From positions 1-18,512 of the forward strand of contig JAHELA010000014.1 in assembly GCA_024644425.1 (NCBI GenBank): DNA of 18,512 nt, in the 5' to 3' direction. Positions within the stretch are counted from its first letter, which is position 1. Every line of letters begins with the position of its first letter. Below the pieces are notes generated by a model. It was not told the DNA's origin, did no database searches, and worked only from the letters and a program-made list of their open reading frames with translations. Shown here piece by piece: positions 1 to 8,009 of the stretch. The stretch comes from Nitrosomonadaceae bacterium (lineage in GTDB: Bacteria; Pseudomonadota; Gammaproteobacteria; Burkholderiales; Nitrosomonadaceae). Both the position numbers and the translations under genes were made by a program.

Positions 1-107
1 TCTTACGTGGAGTGGATGATGAAATGTTAAAGCTGGAAGTTGACGGAAAAATACTTGCTCTTGAGTTGAACAATCTAGAAAAAGTCCGTCTAGTTCCAAA
101 ATTATAA
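1..107 (+). CDS. rimP: Ribosome maturation factor RimP, 3' end only
   Basis: The first complete codon is at base 3 and the frame runs to a TAA at 105-107, giving 34 residues that end in VRLVPKL. This matches the C-terminal Sm-like domain of RimP, whose last residues are typically of the form (K/R)A(R/N)LVP. RimP binds the 30S subunit and assists its maturation. The identification rests on this short tail plus position: RimP is the standard gene directly upstream of nusA in proteobacteria. The 5' part and the operon promoter lie outside the window. The gap to nusA is 33 bases, which fits co-transcription. Confidence 0.85.
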   Translation, partial: LRGVDDEMLKLEVDGKILALELNNLEKVRLVPKL

Positions 108-140
108 ATTATTTAGTTTTAGTATTTGGCTGGAGGTAGT

Positions 141-1613
141 ATGAGCCGTGAAGTTTTATTATTAGTAGACGCACTAGCGCGTGAAAAAAATGTTGAAAAA
201 AACGTAGTATTTGCTGCGCTGGAATTGGCATTAGGTTCGGCAACAAAAAAGAGATTTCGTGAAGACGCTGGCGTACGGGTGTCTATCGATCATGAAACAG
301 GAAACTATCAATCTTTTCGCCGCTGGCAAGTAGTGCCTGACGATACTGTTGAAGATCCAGCACGCCAAATTCCTTTGAGCGAAGCATTACAACGAAATGC
401 TGAGATCCAGTTGGAAGAATTCATAGAAGAACCATTGGAACCCATAGAGTTTGGCCGAATTGGTGCTCAAGCAGCAAAGCAGGTGATTTTTCAGAAAATA
501 CGTGATGCTGAGCGCGAACAAATTCTAAATGATTTCCTAGAGAGAAAAGAATACATGGTAACTGGTACCATAAAACGCATGGAGCGTGGCAATGCCATTA
601 TTGAATCAGGTAAAATTGAAGCCGCATTGCCACGAGACCAGATGATACCTAAAGAAAACTTGCGAGTTGGTGACCGTGTGCGCGCCTATTTATCCAAAGT
701 TGACAGAACAGCTAGAGGCCCACAGCTGATAATGTCGCGTATAGCTCCAGAATTTTTAATGAAATTATTTGAATTAGAAGTTCCAGAAATTGAAGAGGGC
801 TTACTAGAAGTTAAGTCTGCTGCAAGAGACCCGGGCTCCCGTGCAAAAATTGCTGTAAAGTCAAATGACCAGAGAGTAGACCCAATTGGCACCTGTGTAG
901 GCATGCGTGGTTCTAGAGTACAAGCTGTGACAGGAGAACTAGCAGGAGAACGAGTAGACATTATCTTATGGTCGAATGATCCTGCTACTTTCGTAATCAA
1001 TGCGCTGGCACCAGCTGAAATAAGCAGTATAGTAGTCGATGAAGAGAAACACTGCATGGATATCGTGGTCGACGAGGAGAATCTTGCTCAGGCGATAGGT
1101 CGCGGGGGTCAGAATGTACGCCTTGCATCGGAATTGACTGGATGGGAACTCAACATTATGTCAATGGAAGAATCACAGGAAAAGAATGAAGAAGAGTTTT
1201 CTATAATACGAAAGCTATTTATGGAGAAACTAGATGTGGATGAAGAAGTAGCTGATATTCTTGCACAGGAAAGCTTTACCACTTTGGAAGAAGTAGCCTA
1301 TGTGCCGCTAAATGAAATGTTAGAAATCGAGTCGCTTGATGAAAAAACTGTAAATGAATTGCGCACCCGAGCTCGCAATATGCTTTTGACCGAAGCCATT
1401 GTCAGTGAGGAAAATGTAGAAAATATGTCAGAAGACTTACTCTCCTTGGAGGGTATGGATAGTGAGACTGCAAGAGAACTTGCGGCGAAGGGGATTAAAA
1501 CTCGAGAAGACCTCGCAGATTTAGCTGTAGATGATCTATTGGAAATGATTGAGATGGACGCTGAGCGTGCAAAGAACTTGATCATGACAGCGAGAGCACC
1601 ATGGTTTACTTGA
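141..1613 (+). CDS. nusA: Transcription termination/antitermination protein NusA
   Basis: NusA binds RNA polymerase and nascent RNA and modulates pausing, termination and antitermination. The 490-residue product has the expected order. An N-terminal RNAP-binding domain begins MSREVLLLVDALAREK. An S1 domain lies near residues 137-200 (TGTIKRMERG and following). Two KH domains follow up to about 345, with GMRGSRVQAV and AIGRGGQNVRLA as RNA-binding loops. Two acidic C-terminal HhH-type repeats (about 365-490) are the extra domains typical of proteobacterial NusA. I start at the ATG at 141 rather than the upstream in-frame TTG at 126, because GGAGGT at 132-137 lies between them and the family begins MSRE. 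The SD-to-ATG gap is short (3-4 bases). It is the second gene of the rimP-nusA-infB-rbfA-truB operon. Confidence 0.97.
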   Translation: MSREVLLLVDALAREKNVEKNVVFAALELALGSATKKRFREDAGVRVSIDHETGNYQSFRRWQVVPDDTVEDPARQIPLSEALQRNAEIQLEEFIEEPLEPIEFGRIGAQAAKQVIFQKIRDAEREQILNDFLERKEYMVTGTIKRMERGNAIIESGKIEAALPRDQMIPKENLRVGDRVRAYLSKVDRTARGPQLIMSRIAPEFLMKLFELEVPEIEEGLLEVKSAARDPGSRAKIAVKSNDQRVDPIGTCVGMRGSRVQAVTGELAGERVDIILWSNDPATFVINALAPAEISSIVVDEEKHCMDIVVDEENLAQAIGRGGQNVRLASELTGWELNIMSMEESQEKNEEEFSIIRKLFMEKLDVDEEVADILAQESFTTLEEVAYVPLNEMLEIESLDEKTVNELRTRARNMLLTEAIVSEENVENMSEDLLSLEGMDSETARELAAKGIKTREDLADLAVDDLLEMIEMDAERAKNLIMTARAPWFT

Positions 1614-1649
1614 TCAAGTTAAAAAGTATTCATTAAGGGTCTAAATAGT

Positions 1650-4238
1650 ATGGCTCAAACGAAAGTAGAACAATTTGCCAATGAACTGGGGCTTTTACCA
1701 GCAGCATTGCTGGAACAACTGCAAGCTGCTGGCGTGAGTAAGCGACTAGCCAAAGATAACTTGACTGAAAAAGACAAAGCGCAGCTTCTTGACTATCTTC
1801 GCAAAGTGCATGGCACCAAGGGAGAAAAAAGTAAAATTACCTTAACTCGTCGACAAACCTCAGAAATTAGAAAATCAGACAGTACAGGAAAAGCTCATAC
1901 GATCCAGGTTGAAGTACGTAAAAAACGTGTTTTCGTGAAACGCGATACCTCTGGGAGTACAACAGATGAAAGCGATTCTAGTAAATCTACTTCATTGCCC
2001 CCTAGTACAGCTGCACCTAAACTTGCGTTTGCGTCATCGGTTGACCCTGCACAACAAGCTTTGCGCCAAGAAGAAGCAAAAAAACAAGCCGAATTGATTG
2101 CACGTCAGACTGCAGAAGCAAAGGAAAAGAAACAACGCAAAAAGAAATTAGCTACAGTTGAAGCTAAAGAACCTGATTTAACATCCGATGTGCCAGATGA
2201 ATCCCCTTCCAAGGCTTTAGAAAAGGTAACCCCCCAAACTTCTATATCAGAAGGTACATTGCATAAACCAGTGGTAAAACCAGAAGATAAAGCAGCTAAA
2301 GCCGAAAAGAAAAAGAAACAGACCAAACAAGTTATTTGGAAAGATGATATCTCAGGAAAACGAGGACATAAACCGCGAAGTGATCTATCCGGAGGAAAAG
2401 GATGGCGTACACGCAGAGATAAACACAACAAAACTCCCAGTGAAGACCACGTCGCCCATGCTTTTTCTGTTCCAACAGAACCTGTCGTACATGAAGTGAT
2501 GGTTCCTGAAACCATTTCTGTTGGAGCACTTGCACAAAAAATGACAGTCAAGGCAGCTGAGGTTATCAAAACACTAATGAAAATGGGCAGCATGGTCACC
2601 ATAAACCAGATGTTAGATCAAGATACCGCTATGATAGTTGTTGAAGAAATGGGGCACATTGCAAAATATGCTGCTTTAGATAATCCCGAAGCCTTTCTAT
2701 CAGATACAGAATCACCAACAACAGACCTCAGAATAGAACCGCGTGCCCCGGTAGTAACAGTAATGGGCCATGTCGATCATGGAAAAACTTCCCTATTAGA
2801 CTATATCCGTCGTACACGTGTAGCTAGTGGCGAAACAGGTGGTATCACGCAGCATATTGGCGCATACCACGTGGAAACGGAAAGAGGTATGATCACTTTC
2901 CTTGATACCCCTGGCCACGAAGCGTTTACTGCTATGCGCGCTCGTGGTGCTAAGGTTACTGATCTAGTTGTACTTGTGGTAGCAGCAGATGATGGAGTGT
3001 TGCCTCAGACTATAGAGGCAATACATCATGCCAAAGCGGCCAAGGTACCAGTCATAGTGGCTATCAATAAAATAGATAAACCAGAAGCGAATGCCGAACG
3101 TATTAGACAAGAATTAATAGCGCAAGAAGTGGTACCAGAAGATTGGGGTGGTGAAACTATGTTCATTGAAGTTTCAGCCAAGACTGGGCAAGGCATCGAT
3201 ACATTACTAGAGAGCATATTGCTTCAGGCTGAAGTATTGGAACTCAAAGCAGCACAAGATGGACCTGCCAAAGGGATTGTCATTGAATCACGCATAGACA
3301 AGGGGCGAGGGCCGGTAGCAACAATTTTGGTACAGACCGGAACCTTGAAGAAAGGTGACATTTTACTTGCAGGAGCAGTATTCGGCCGTATTAGAGCAAT
3401 GTTGAACGAAAATGGGAAACCAGTAGATGAGGCAGGTCCTTCCATCCCAGTGGAAATCCAGGGCTTGTCAGAAGTACCGGTGGCTGGAGAGGTGGTAATA
3501 ACATTAACAGACGAACGCAAAGCACGTGAGATAGCACTATTTCGTCAAGGCAAATTCCGAGATGTCAAACTTGCTAAGCTTCATGCCACAAAACTAGAGA
3601 ATGTATTCGAACAAAAAGGCGAGGTTAAAATACTTGCGCTTATAATTAAAGCTGATGTACAGGGCTCCTTTGAAGCGCTAACACATGCACTAGAAAAACT
3701 TTCAACTGATGAAGTGAGAGTAAACATCATTCACAGTGGAGTAGGTGCAATTACAGAATCCGATATCAATTTGGCACTAGCTTCAAAAGCTGTAGTGATA
3801 GGTTTTAACAGCCGAGCAGATGCAATTGCAAGGAAATTAATTGGATCAACTGGGGTTGATGTACGCTACTACAGTATTATCTACGAAGTAATAGATGAAA
3901 TCAAAGCAGCACTATCAGGCATGATGACCCCAGACCAAAAAGAAAATGTTGTAGGTCTTGTAGAAATTCGCGAGGTGTTTCGAATTTCTAAAATTGGTGT
4001 TGTAGCTGGTTGTTATGTATTAAACGGCTCCATAAAGCGTGGCTCGCTAGTACGAGTAATGCGAAATGATGAATTGATACACACTGGTGAGTTAGATTCT
4101 TTGAAGCGATTCAAGGATGATGTAAAAGAAGTTAGATCAGGTTTTGAGTGTGGTCTATCACTAAAAAACTTTAATGATCTTCAAACGAGTGACCAACTTG
4201 AAGCTTATGAAATCATCGAAGTTGCGCGAAGCCTTTAA
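1650..4238 (+). CDS. infB: Translation initiation factor IF-2
   Basis: IF2 is the GTPase that brings fMet-tRNA to the 30S subunit and drives subunit joining. The 862-residue product starts with the small IF2_N fold (about 1-55), followed by a Lys/Glu/Ala-rich linker (about 70-285) and a second IF2_N module (about 288-340, VPETISVGALAQKM). The GTPase domain follows with G1 GHVDHGKT at 373-380, G3 DTPGH at 419-423, G4 NKID at 473-476 and G5 SAK at 509-511. After it come domain II and the C-terminal initiator-tRNA-binding domain ending near LEAYEIIEVARSL. All GTPase motifs are intact. AAGGGT at 1635-1640, 9 bases before the ATG, supports the start. Length is normal for a betaproteobacterial IF2. 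Confidence 0.98.
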   Translation: MAQTKVEQFANELGLLPAALLEQLQAAGVSKRLAKDNLTEKDKAQLLDYLRKVHGTKGEKSKITLTRRQTSEIRKSDSTGKAHTIQVEVRKKRVFVKRDTSGSTTDESDSSKSTSLPPSTAAPKLAFASSVDPAQQALRQEEAKKQAELIARQTAEAKEKKQRKKKLATVEAKEPDLTSDVPDESPSKALEKVTPQTSISEGTLHKPVVKPEDKAAKAEKKKKQTKQVIWKDDISGKRGHKPRSDLSGGKGWRTRRDKHNKTPSEDHVAHAFSVPTEPVVHEVMVPETISVGALAQKMTVKAAEVIKTLMKMGSMVTINQMLDQDTAMIVVEEMGHIAKYAALDNPEAFLSDTESPTTDLRIEPRAPVVTVMGHVDHGKTSLLDYIRRTRVASGETGGITQHIGAYHVETERGMITFLDTPGHEAFTAMRARGAKVTDLVVLVVAADDGVLPQTIEAIHHAKAAKVPVIVAINKIDKPEANAERIRQELIAQEVVPEDWGGETMFIEVSAKTGQGIDTLLESILLQAEVLELKAAQDGPAKGIVIESRIDKGRGPVATILVQTGTLKKGDILLAGAVFGRIRAMLNENGKPVDEAGPSIPVEIQGLSEVPVAGEVVITLTDERKAREIALFRQGKFRDVKLAKLHATKLENVFEQKGEVKILALIIKADVQGSFEALTHALEKLSTDEVRVNIIHSGVGAITESDINLALASKAVVIGFNSRADAIARKLIGSTGVDVRYYSIIYEVIDEIKAALSGMMTPDQKENVVGLVEIREVFRISKIGVVAGCYVLNGSIKRGSLVRVMRNDELIHTGELDSLKRFKDDVKEVRSGFECGLSLKNFNDLQTSDQLEAYEIIEVARSL

Positions 4239-4270
4239 TATAAGACGAGTTTTGCCTATACTTGACTATC

Positions 4271-4642
4271 ATGCCCAAAAACTATTCTCGCACTCTGCGT
4301 ATCGCAGACCAGATTCAACGTGAACTTGCTGATCTAATTCGTAACGAACTTAAAGACCGGCGAGTTGGTATGATCACCCTAACAGGCGTTGAAGTAAGCC
4401 AAGATTATGCACATGCCAAAGTTTTCTATACCACGCTAGGTAGTGATGAAGACAACTTCCTGACTGATAAAGGCTTAAAGCACGCGTCCAGATTTTTACG
4501 TGGTCAATTGTCGAATCGTCTTAGGCTCAGACTAGTTCCCCAACTACAGTTTATCTATGATGAATCAGTTGAGCAAGGAATACGTCTCTCACAATTAATA
4601 GACAAGGCAGTAATGCAAGACAAGCAGGAAAAGTCAGCTTGA
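4271..4642 (+). CDS. rbfA: 30S ribosome-binding factor RbfA
   Basis: RbfA is a small KH-fold protein that binds immature 30S subunits and helps process the 5' end of 16S rRNA, notably in the cold. The 123-residue product begins MPKNYSRTLRIADQIQREL and carries LTGVEVSQDYAHAKVF, both typical of the family. I use the ATG at 4271, since the family usually starts MP(K/R)(D/E/N)xSR. An in-frame TTG at 4262 would add only three residues. No clear Shine-Dalgarno sequence precedes either start, so translation may depend on coupling to infB, which ends 32 bases upstream. Length is normal. Confidence 0.95.
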   Translation: MPKNYSRTLRIADQIQRELADLIRNELKDRRVGMITLTGVEVSQDYAHAKVFYTTLGSDEDNFLTDKGLKHASRFLRGQLSNRLRLRLVPQLQFIYDESVEQGIRLSQLIDKAVMQDKQEKSA

Positions 4643-4700
4643 TAACCTGATTCATGACTTACTTTTTTAAAATCCAATATACGTATTAAGTTTAAAAATT

Positions 4701-5630
4701 TTGTTACCTAATCCAGTAAAACGTAACATTAATGGTGTTCTGTTACTGAATAAACCATTTGGAATTTCATCTCATCAGGCACTGCAAATTACTAAGCGTA
4801 TATTTATTGCTTCCAAAGCTGGGCATACTGGTACGCTAGATCCAATGGCAACTGGTTTGTTACCAGTATGTTTTGGTGAAGCTACTAAGTTCTCTTCAGT
4901 ATTATTGAATGCTAACAAGACCTATGAAGCTACGTTAGAACTTGGCTTTACTAGTACTACCGGCGATGCTAATGGGGTAATTTCTTTCGCAGGTAATGTG
5001 AATATAACATTGCAGCAGGTTGAATCAGTACTACAAAATTTTATTGGAAAAAACAAGCAAACACCTCCTATGTATAGTGCAGTAAAACATCAGGGGAAAC
5101 CTTTGTATACCTATGCAAGAAAAGGTATAGAGATTGAACGACAACCCCGTGAAATTACCATTCACGATCTTCAAGCAAGAACTCTTGATGGAAATAAGTT
5201 AAACATTAAGGTTAAATGCAGCTCGGGTACCTATATACGCACTCTTGCAGAGAATATCGGAAATATGCTTGGATGCGGTGGAGCATACCTTACTTCACTG
5301 TGCCGCAAATCCATTGATGACCTTGATTTGTTAAATGCCTATACGTTGGACATACTTGAAAAAATGACCCTAGTGGAACGCGATGCTTGTTTAAACTCTG
5401 TTGACAGCCTCCTACATAAGATACCTGCAATATTTTTGGATGATGTAAACTCAATTCGTATACTTCAAGGACAAATAGTAACTAACCCAATTTTAGAAAA
5501 TGAATTGACAGAACAAAAAATGATCAGATTGTATGGCAATGGTAAACGCTTTCTTGGACTAGGAGAAACTACAGCATCCGGCGGAATAATCCCTAAAAGG
5601 TTAATGGTATCCACTTCTACAGATTCTTAA
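4701..5630 (+). CDS. truB: tRNA pseudouridine(55) synthase TruB
   Basis: TruB isomerises U55 to pseudouridine in the T-loop of tRNAs and also acts as a tRNA chaperone. The 309-residue product shows NGVLLLNKPFG (11-21), the catalytic motif GHTGTLDPMATGLLPVCFG with Asp47 as nucleophile (matching E. coli Asp48), YSAVKHQGKPLY near 135-146, and the RTLAENIG core near 180. The C-terminal TruB domain ends LGLGETTASGGIIPKRL. The only start that keeps the conserved N-terminus is a TTG at 4701: the frame upstream has no ATG/GTG before a TAA at 4668-4670. There is no good Shine-Dalgarno. The 58-base gap from rbfA, with a weak AAGTCA/TGACTT dyad (4631-4636, 4655-4660) before a T-run, suggests reduced expression relative to the upstream genes. 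Confidence 0.95.
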   Translation: MLPNPVKRNINGVLLLNKPFGISSHQALQITKRIFIASKAGHTGTLDPMATGLLPVCFGEATKFSSVLLNANKTYEATLELGFTSTTGDANGVISFAGNVNITLQQVESVLQNFIGKNKQTPPMYSAVKHQGKPLYTYARKGIEIERQPREITIHDLQARTLDGNKLNIKVKCSSGTYIRTLAENIGNMLGCGGAYLTSLCRKSIDDLDLLNAYTLDILEKMTLVERDACLNSVDSLLHKIPAIFLDDVNSIRILQGQIVTNPILENELTEQKMIRLYGNGKRFLGLGETTASGGIIPKRLMVSTSTDS

Positions 5631-5660
5631 ATTGGAAGATTGCATAGCAGAAGGAGGTTC

Positions 5661-5774
5661 ATGGAATTTTACCTAGGATTATCTACCTACAAAAATTTAC
5701 TATTTAGACCTTGTCATAAAAACAAGACTCTTCTCCAATTTACACTGACTATGTTTAATACATCGCAGTTTTAA
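5661..5774 (+). CDS. Possible small protein of 36 residues after truB
   Basis: An ATG at 5661 opens a 36-codon frame (start MEFYLGLSTYKN, end MFNTSQF) closed by TAA at 5772-5774. What makes it stand out is AAGGAGG at 5651-5657, the strongest ribosome binding site in the operon, 3 bases before the ATG, placed 30 bases after the truB stop. The predicted peptide is mildly hydrophobic and has no motif I recognise. In many proteobacteria rpsO follows truB, but this peptide does not resemble ribosomal protein S15. It overlaps the 3' end of the convergent gene by 4 bases. It could be a real small protein of the operon or a leftover binding site from a lost gene. Confidence 0.35.
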   Translation: MEFYLGLSTYKNLLFRPCHKNKTLLQFTLTMFNTSQF

Positions 5775-6412
5775 CGCACATCGTTATATCCTTGTCGGGC
5801 ATTTTTTAGGTTTTGTCGTGCAGCTTCAACATTCTCCTCCAAAATTTGTTGCCGTCGCCAATATGCTTCTGATAAACGTGTACCGCGACCCACTATACCA
5901 AGACGCTCACCAGGTAGAGGCTCTATTCCTGCTTCTCGATTAGCCTCAGCAATACGTAAATCAGCTTCAGCGGTCTGTACAGATTCAAGCGTCTTATCCA
6001 ATGCTAGTGAACGTTCCTTTGCGCGACGATTTATGCTTTCTATCTCTGCCTTCGAGGCTGCTTTTACTCCCGTATTACTGACATCAACCGTAGATTTTTT
6101 AACTGTACTTGCACCTGGTTGCGGTTGCTGACCATACATCACACGTCCGTCAGGCATAACTGATTTGTAGATGGATTCAGCCATAGCGTTGGATATAAGT
6201 ACTTGCGAAATGATTAATATAAAACAAAGTATTAAAGTTGTTTGTATAATTTTTTGTAACGAGGATCCGCTGTTAGCACTAGAATTCACATCGTTTAAAC
6301 CATTTGGAATTACCCACAGTTTAGCCATATTTTCTTCGAGCATAGATTCAGCCTGGAAAATTGAGTCTTGAATCCATGTAATCAATCCCTTGGCAAAATA
6401 TTTTTTATGCAT
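5771..6412 (-). CDS. DUF4124-like envelope protein with coiled-coil C-terminus
   Basis: The 213-residue product has one strong hydrophobic segment at about 56-76 ending in SNAMA, a plausible signal-peptidase site or membrane anchor. Next comes a short domain with the DUF4124 signature (IYKSVMPDGRVMYGQQPQPG, about 81-100). The rest is an Ala/Glu/Arg-rich region (about 118-213) likely to form a coiled coil (AEADLRIAEANREAG, LEENVEAARQNLKNA). DUF4124 proteins are mostly uncharacterised and exported. I start at the ATG at 6410-6412, preceded by GGGAGGAG, rather than the TTG 12 bases upstream. The 55 residues before the hydrophobic segment are unusually long for a signal peptide. An internal ATG at residue 29 would shorten this but has no better support. 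Function unknown, probably periplasmic or inner-membrane. Confidence 0.75.
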   Translation of the reverse strand: MHKKYFAKGLITWIQDSIFQAESMLEENMAKLWVIPNGLNDVNSSANSGSSLQKIIQTTLILCFILIISQVLISNAMAESIYKSVMPDGRVMYGQQPQPGASTVKKSTVDVSNTGVKAASKAEIESINRRAKERSLALDKTLESVQTAEADLRIAEANREAGIEPLPGERLGIVGRGTRLSEAYWRRQQILEENVEAARQNLKNARQGYNDVR

Positions 6413-6563
6413 TTCTCCTCCCAATTCCTTTCTGTACTTAACGTATGTGGGATTATTTAGATGACATATTTAATATCCCGTTTCTTTATTAAAAATGAAA
6501 CTTAAAAATATTTGTAAAGATAATTTTCAACAAATCATAGAATACTAGAAATAAGAAGATAAT

Positions 6564-7262
6564 CTACCATGGAATTATTTGTCCATCATATGCAAAAAAT
6601 TTTCCTGAATCTACAAGGGAAATTTGGCTAATAACGTTTCGCATACCAGATACACTTTGTTTTGTAGAAATTAAGCCATTAGGGCCGCCCATATCAGTTC
6701 TCACCCATCCTGGGTGTAATAGAGCAACAATAATGCCAATCGACTTCAAATCAATAGAAAGACTTTTCATGACCATATTCACGGCTGATTTACTAGACCG
6801 ATATATATAGCTACCTCCACGACTGTTATCGGCAACGCTACCCATTTTACTAGTAATAGTTACAATAATTTTTTGATTACCTCGTTTTATATGATCGGCA
6901 AATTCTTCAGCCATCCTTAGCGGCGCCATGGTATTGATTATGAAAGCATATGTCATAGCATCATAATTAATCTCGCCAAAGCTAGACCCCTTTGGGCCTG
7001 GGTAAACACCAGCGTTATTAATAAGTATGTCAATTGATTTGTTAGCTAGATTTTGTGCCAACCTCTTTATCTGCTCATGATCAGCCACATCAAGAGTGTG
7101 TACTGTAATCTGATCAGGATACATAGCAGCTAGTTTATTAAGCGCATCTGATTTTTCGGGATTACGACTACAGGCAAAGACACGCCAACCATCAGCTACA
7201 AACTGCTTTGAGAACTCTAACCCAATCCCGCGGTTAGCTCCAGTAATCAAAGTGGTTCTCAT
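6564..7262 (-). CDS. Short-chain dehydrogenase/reductase (SDR family)
   Basis: A 232-residue classical SDR oxidoreductase, expected to use NAD(P)H on an unknown carbonyl or alcohol substrate. The Rossmann cofactor motif TGANRGIG is at residues 7-14, NNAG at 82-85, a serine near 138-142 (TITSKMGS) and the catalytic YRSSK (Tyr154, Lys158), followed by PGWVRTDMGG from 184. The family is close to the sniffer/C-factor-like cytosolic SDRs, judged only by the VRTDMGG segment and length. The ATG at 7260-7262 is preceded by TTGGAGGAAAGT, a good Shine-Dalgarno, so I reject the TTG 12 bases further upstream. It is transcribed away from the UspA gene, with which it shares a 117-base intergenic region containing an inverted repeat. 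Confidence 0.9.
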   Translation of the reverse strand: MRTTLITGANRGIGLEFSKQFVADGWRVFACSRNPEKSDALNKLAAMYPDQITVHTLDVADHEQIKRLAQNLANKSIDILINNAGVYPGPKGSSFGEINYDAMTYAFIINTMAPLRMAEEFADHIKRGNQKIIVTITSKMGSVADNSRGGSYIYRSSKSAVNMVMKSLSIDLKSIGIIVALLHPGWVRTDMGGPNGLISTKQSVSGMRNVISQISLVDSGKFFAYDGQIIPW

Positions 7263-7301
7263 ACTTTCCTCCAAACTAGTACCAAAGAAAATTCATTTTA
7301 C

Positions 7302-7331
7302 ATTTACACGTAGTGGAGACATAGTGTAAAT
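7302..7331. promoter_or_regulatory. Inverted repeat between divergent SDR and uspA genes
   Basis: ATTTACAC at 7302-7309 and GTGTAAAT at 7324-7331 are exact reverse complements separated by 14 bases. They lie roughly midway between the two divergent start codons (7262 and 7380). Position and symmetry suit an operator for a dimeric regulator controlling one or both genes. I cannot name the regulator. Confidence 0.4.
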
Positions 7332-7379
7332 TCATATCCATAATTGATATTAATTGAGCCCAAAAAAAGGAGAGTATTG

Positions 7380-7880
7380 ATGCAGGCCCCTATTAAAAAA
7401 ATTATCTTGGCTACAGATTTTTCAGATACTGCTAAAGATGCAAGTTTTTATGCGCTATGGTTAGCCAAAACTCTAGGAGCAGAACTCATACCTCTTCACG
7501 TTTTTGATGTTTCAGTTTGGAACGTGCCATCACAATACTACCTTAAACCAGGATTTGATGGAGTAGTTGAAGGTATTGAAGATAGTAAGCAAAGAGGGAA
7601 AGAGACTCTTCGTAAGTTAGAAGAAGAATTTGATATTAAAGTGGATACCGTTTTTACTGAGGGCCGTGCAGGTGAAGAAACGGTTCGTGTTGCTAGTGAA
7701 CTCAAAGCAGATCTAATCGTCCTTGGAACTCATGGTTATAGCGGATGGAAACGATTTGCTATAGGAAGTGTTGCAGAGTACATCATCAGGCACGCCCCTT
7801 GTGCAGTTCTTACTACTAGGCATTTAGATCGACGCAAAAGAGAAAGACGTAAAACAGACCGAAGAAAATCAAATAGTTAG
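7380..7880 (+). CDS. Universal stress protein, UspA family, with basic tail
   Basis: A 166-residue single-domain Usp. The N-terminus (KKIILATDFSDTAKDAS) has the conserved Asp13 that contacts ATP in ATP-binding members. The nucleotide loop G-2x-G-9x-G-S is complete at residues 116-130 (GTHGYSGWKRFAIGS), so ATP binding is likely. The last 19 residues (148-166) are almost all Arg/Lys and polar (HLDRRKRERRKTDRRKSNS), an extension beyond the usual ~145-residue domain. Such a tail could bind nucleic acid or membrane lipid, but that is only a guess. I start at the ATG at 7380, after AGGAGAG (7368-7374) with a 5-base gap, and not at an upstream start that would add 12 residues. Likely a stress-response protein of unspecified role. 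Confidence 0.92.
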   Translation: MQAPIKKIILATDFSDTAKDASFYALWLAKTLGAELIPLHVFDVSVWNVPSQYYLKPGFDGVVEGIEDSKQRGKETLRKLEEEFDIKVDTVFTEGRAGEETVRVASELKADLIVLGTHGYSGWKRFAIGSVAEYIIRHAPCAVLTTRHLDRRKRERRKTDRRKSNS

Positions 7881-8009
7881 TAGAAATCCTGGAACTACTC
7901 TAGCTGGGCTACCTCAGGCTGAGTAATATCGTATTGAAATCATGCCGCATTTATTCAAGTAAATATGGATAACGTTAATAAAAAACCAGAAGAGATCAAG
8001 TAATATATT

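Noticed and set aside
126..140. An earlier TTG start for nusA adding five residues
   Set aside because: The Shine-Dalgarno GGAGGT lies inside these codons and the family starts at MSRE.
686..1057. A 123-codon frame antisense to nusA
   Set aside because: It lies wholly inside the conserved nusA coding sequence, with no motif and no ribosome binding site.
2105..2602. A 165-codon frame antisense to infB
   Set aside because: A shadow of the Lys/Glu-rich IF2 linker, giving Ser/Phe-rich nonsense protein.
4631..4670. A possible terminator between rbfA and truB
   Set aside because: The stem is only six A/T-rich pairs with an 18-base loop, and truB normally belongs to the operon; at most it lowers truB expression.
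6449..6479. GGGAT/ATCCC dyad upstream of the DUF4124-like gene
   Set aside because: Only five clear base pairs and imperfect beyond that; too weak to call an operator.
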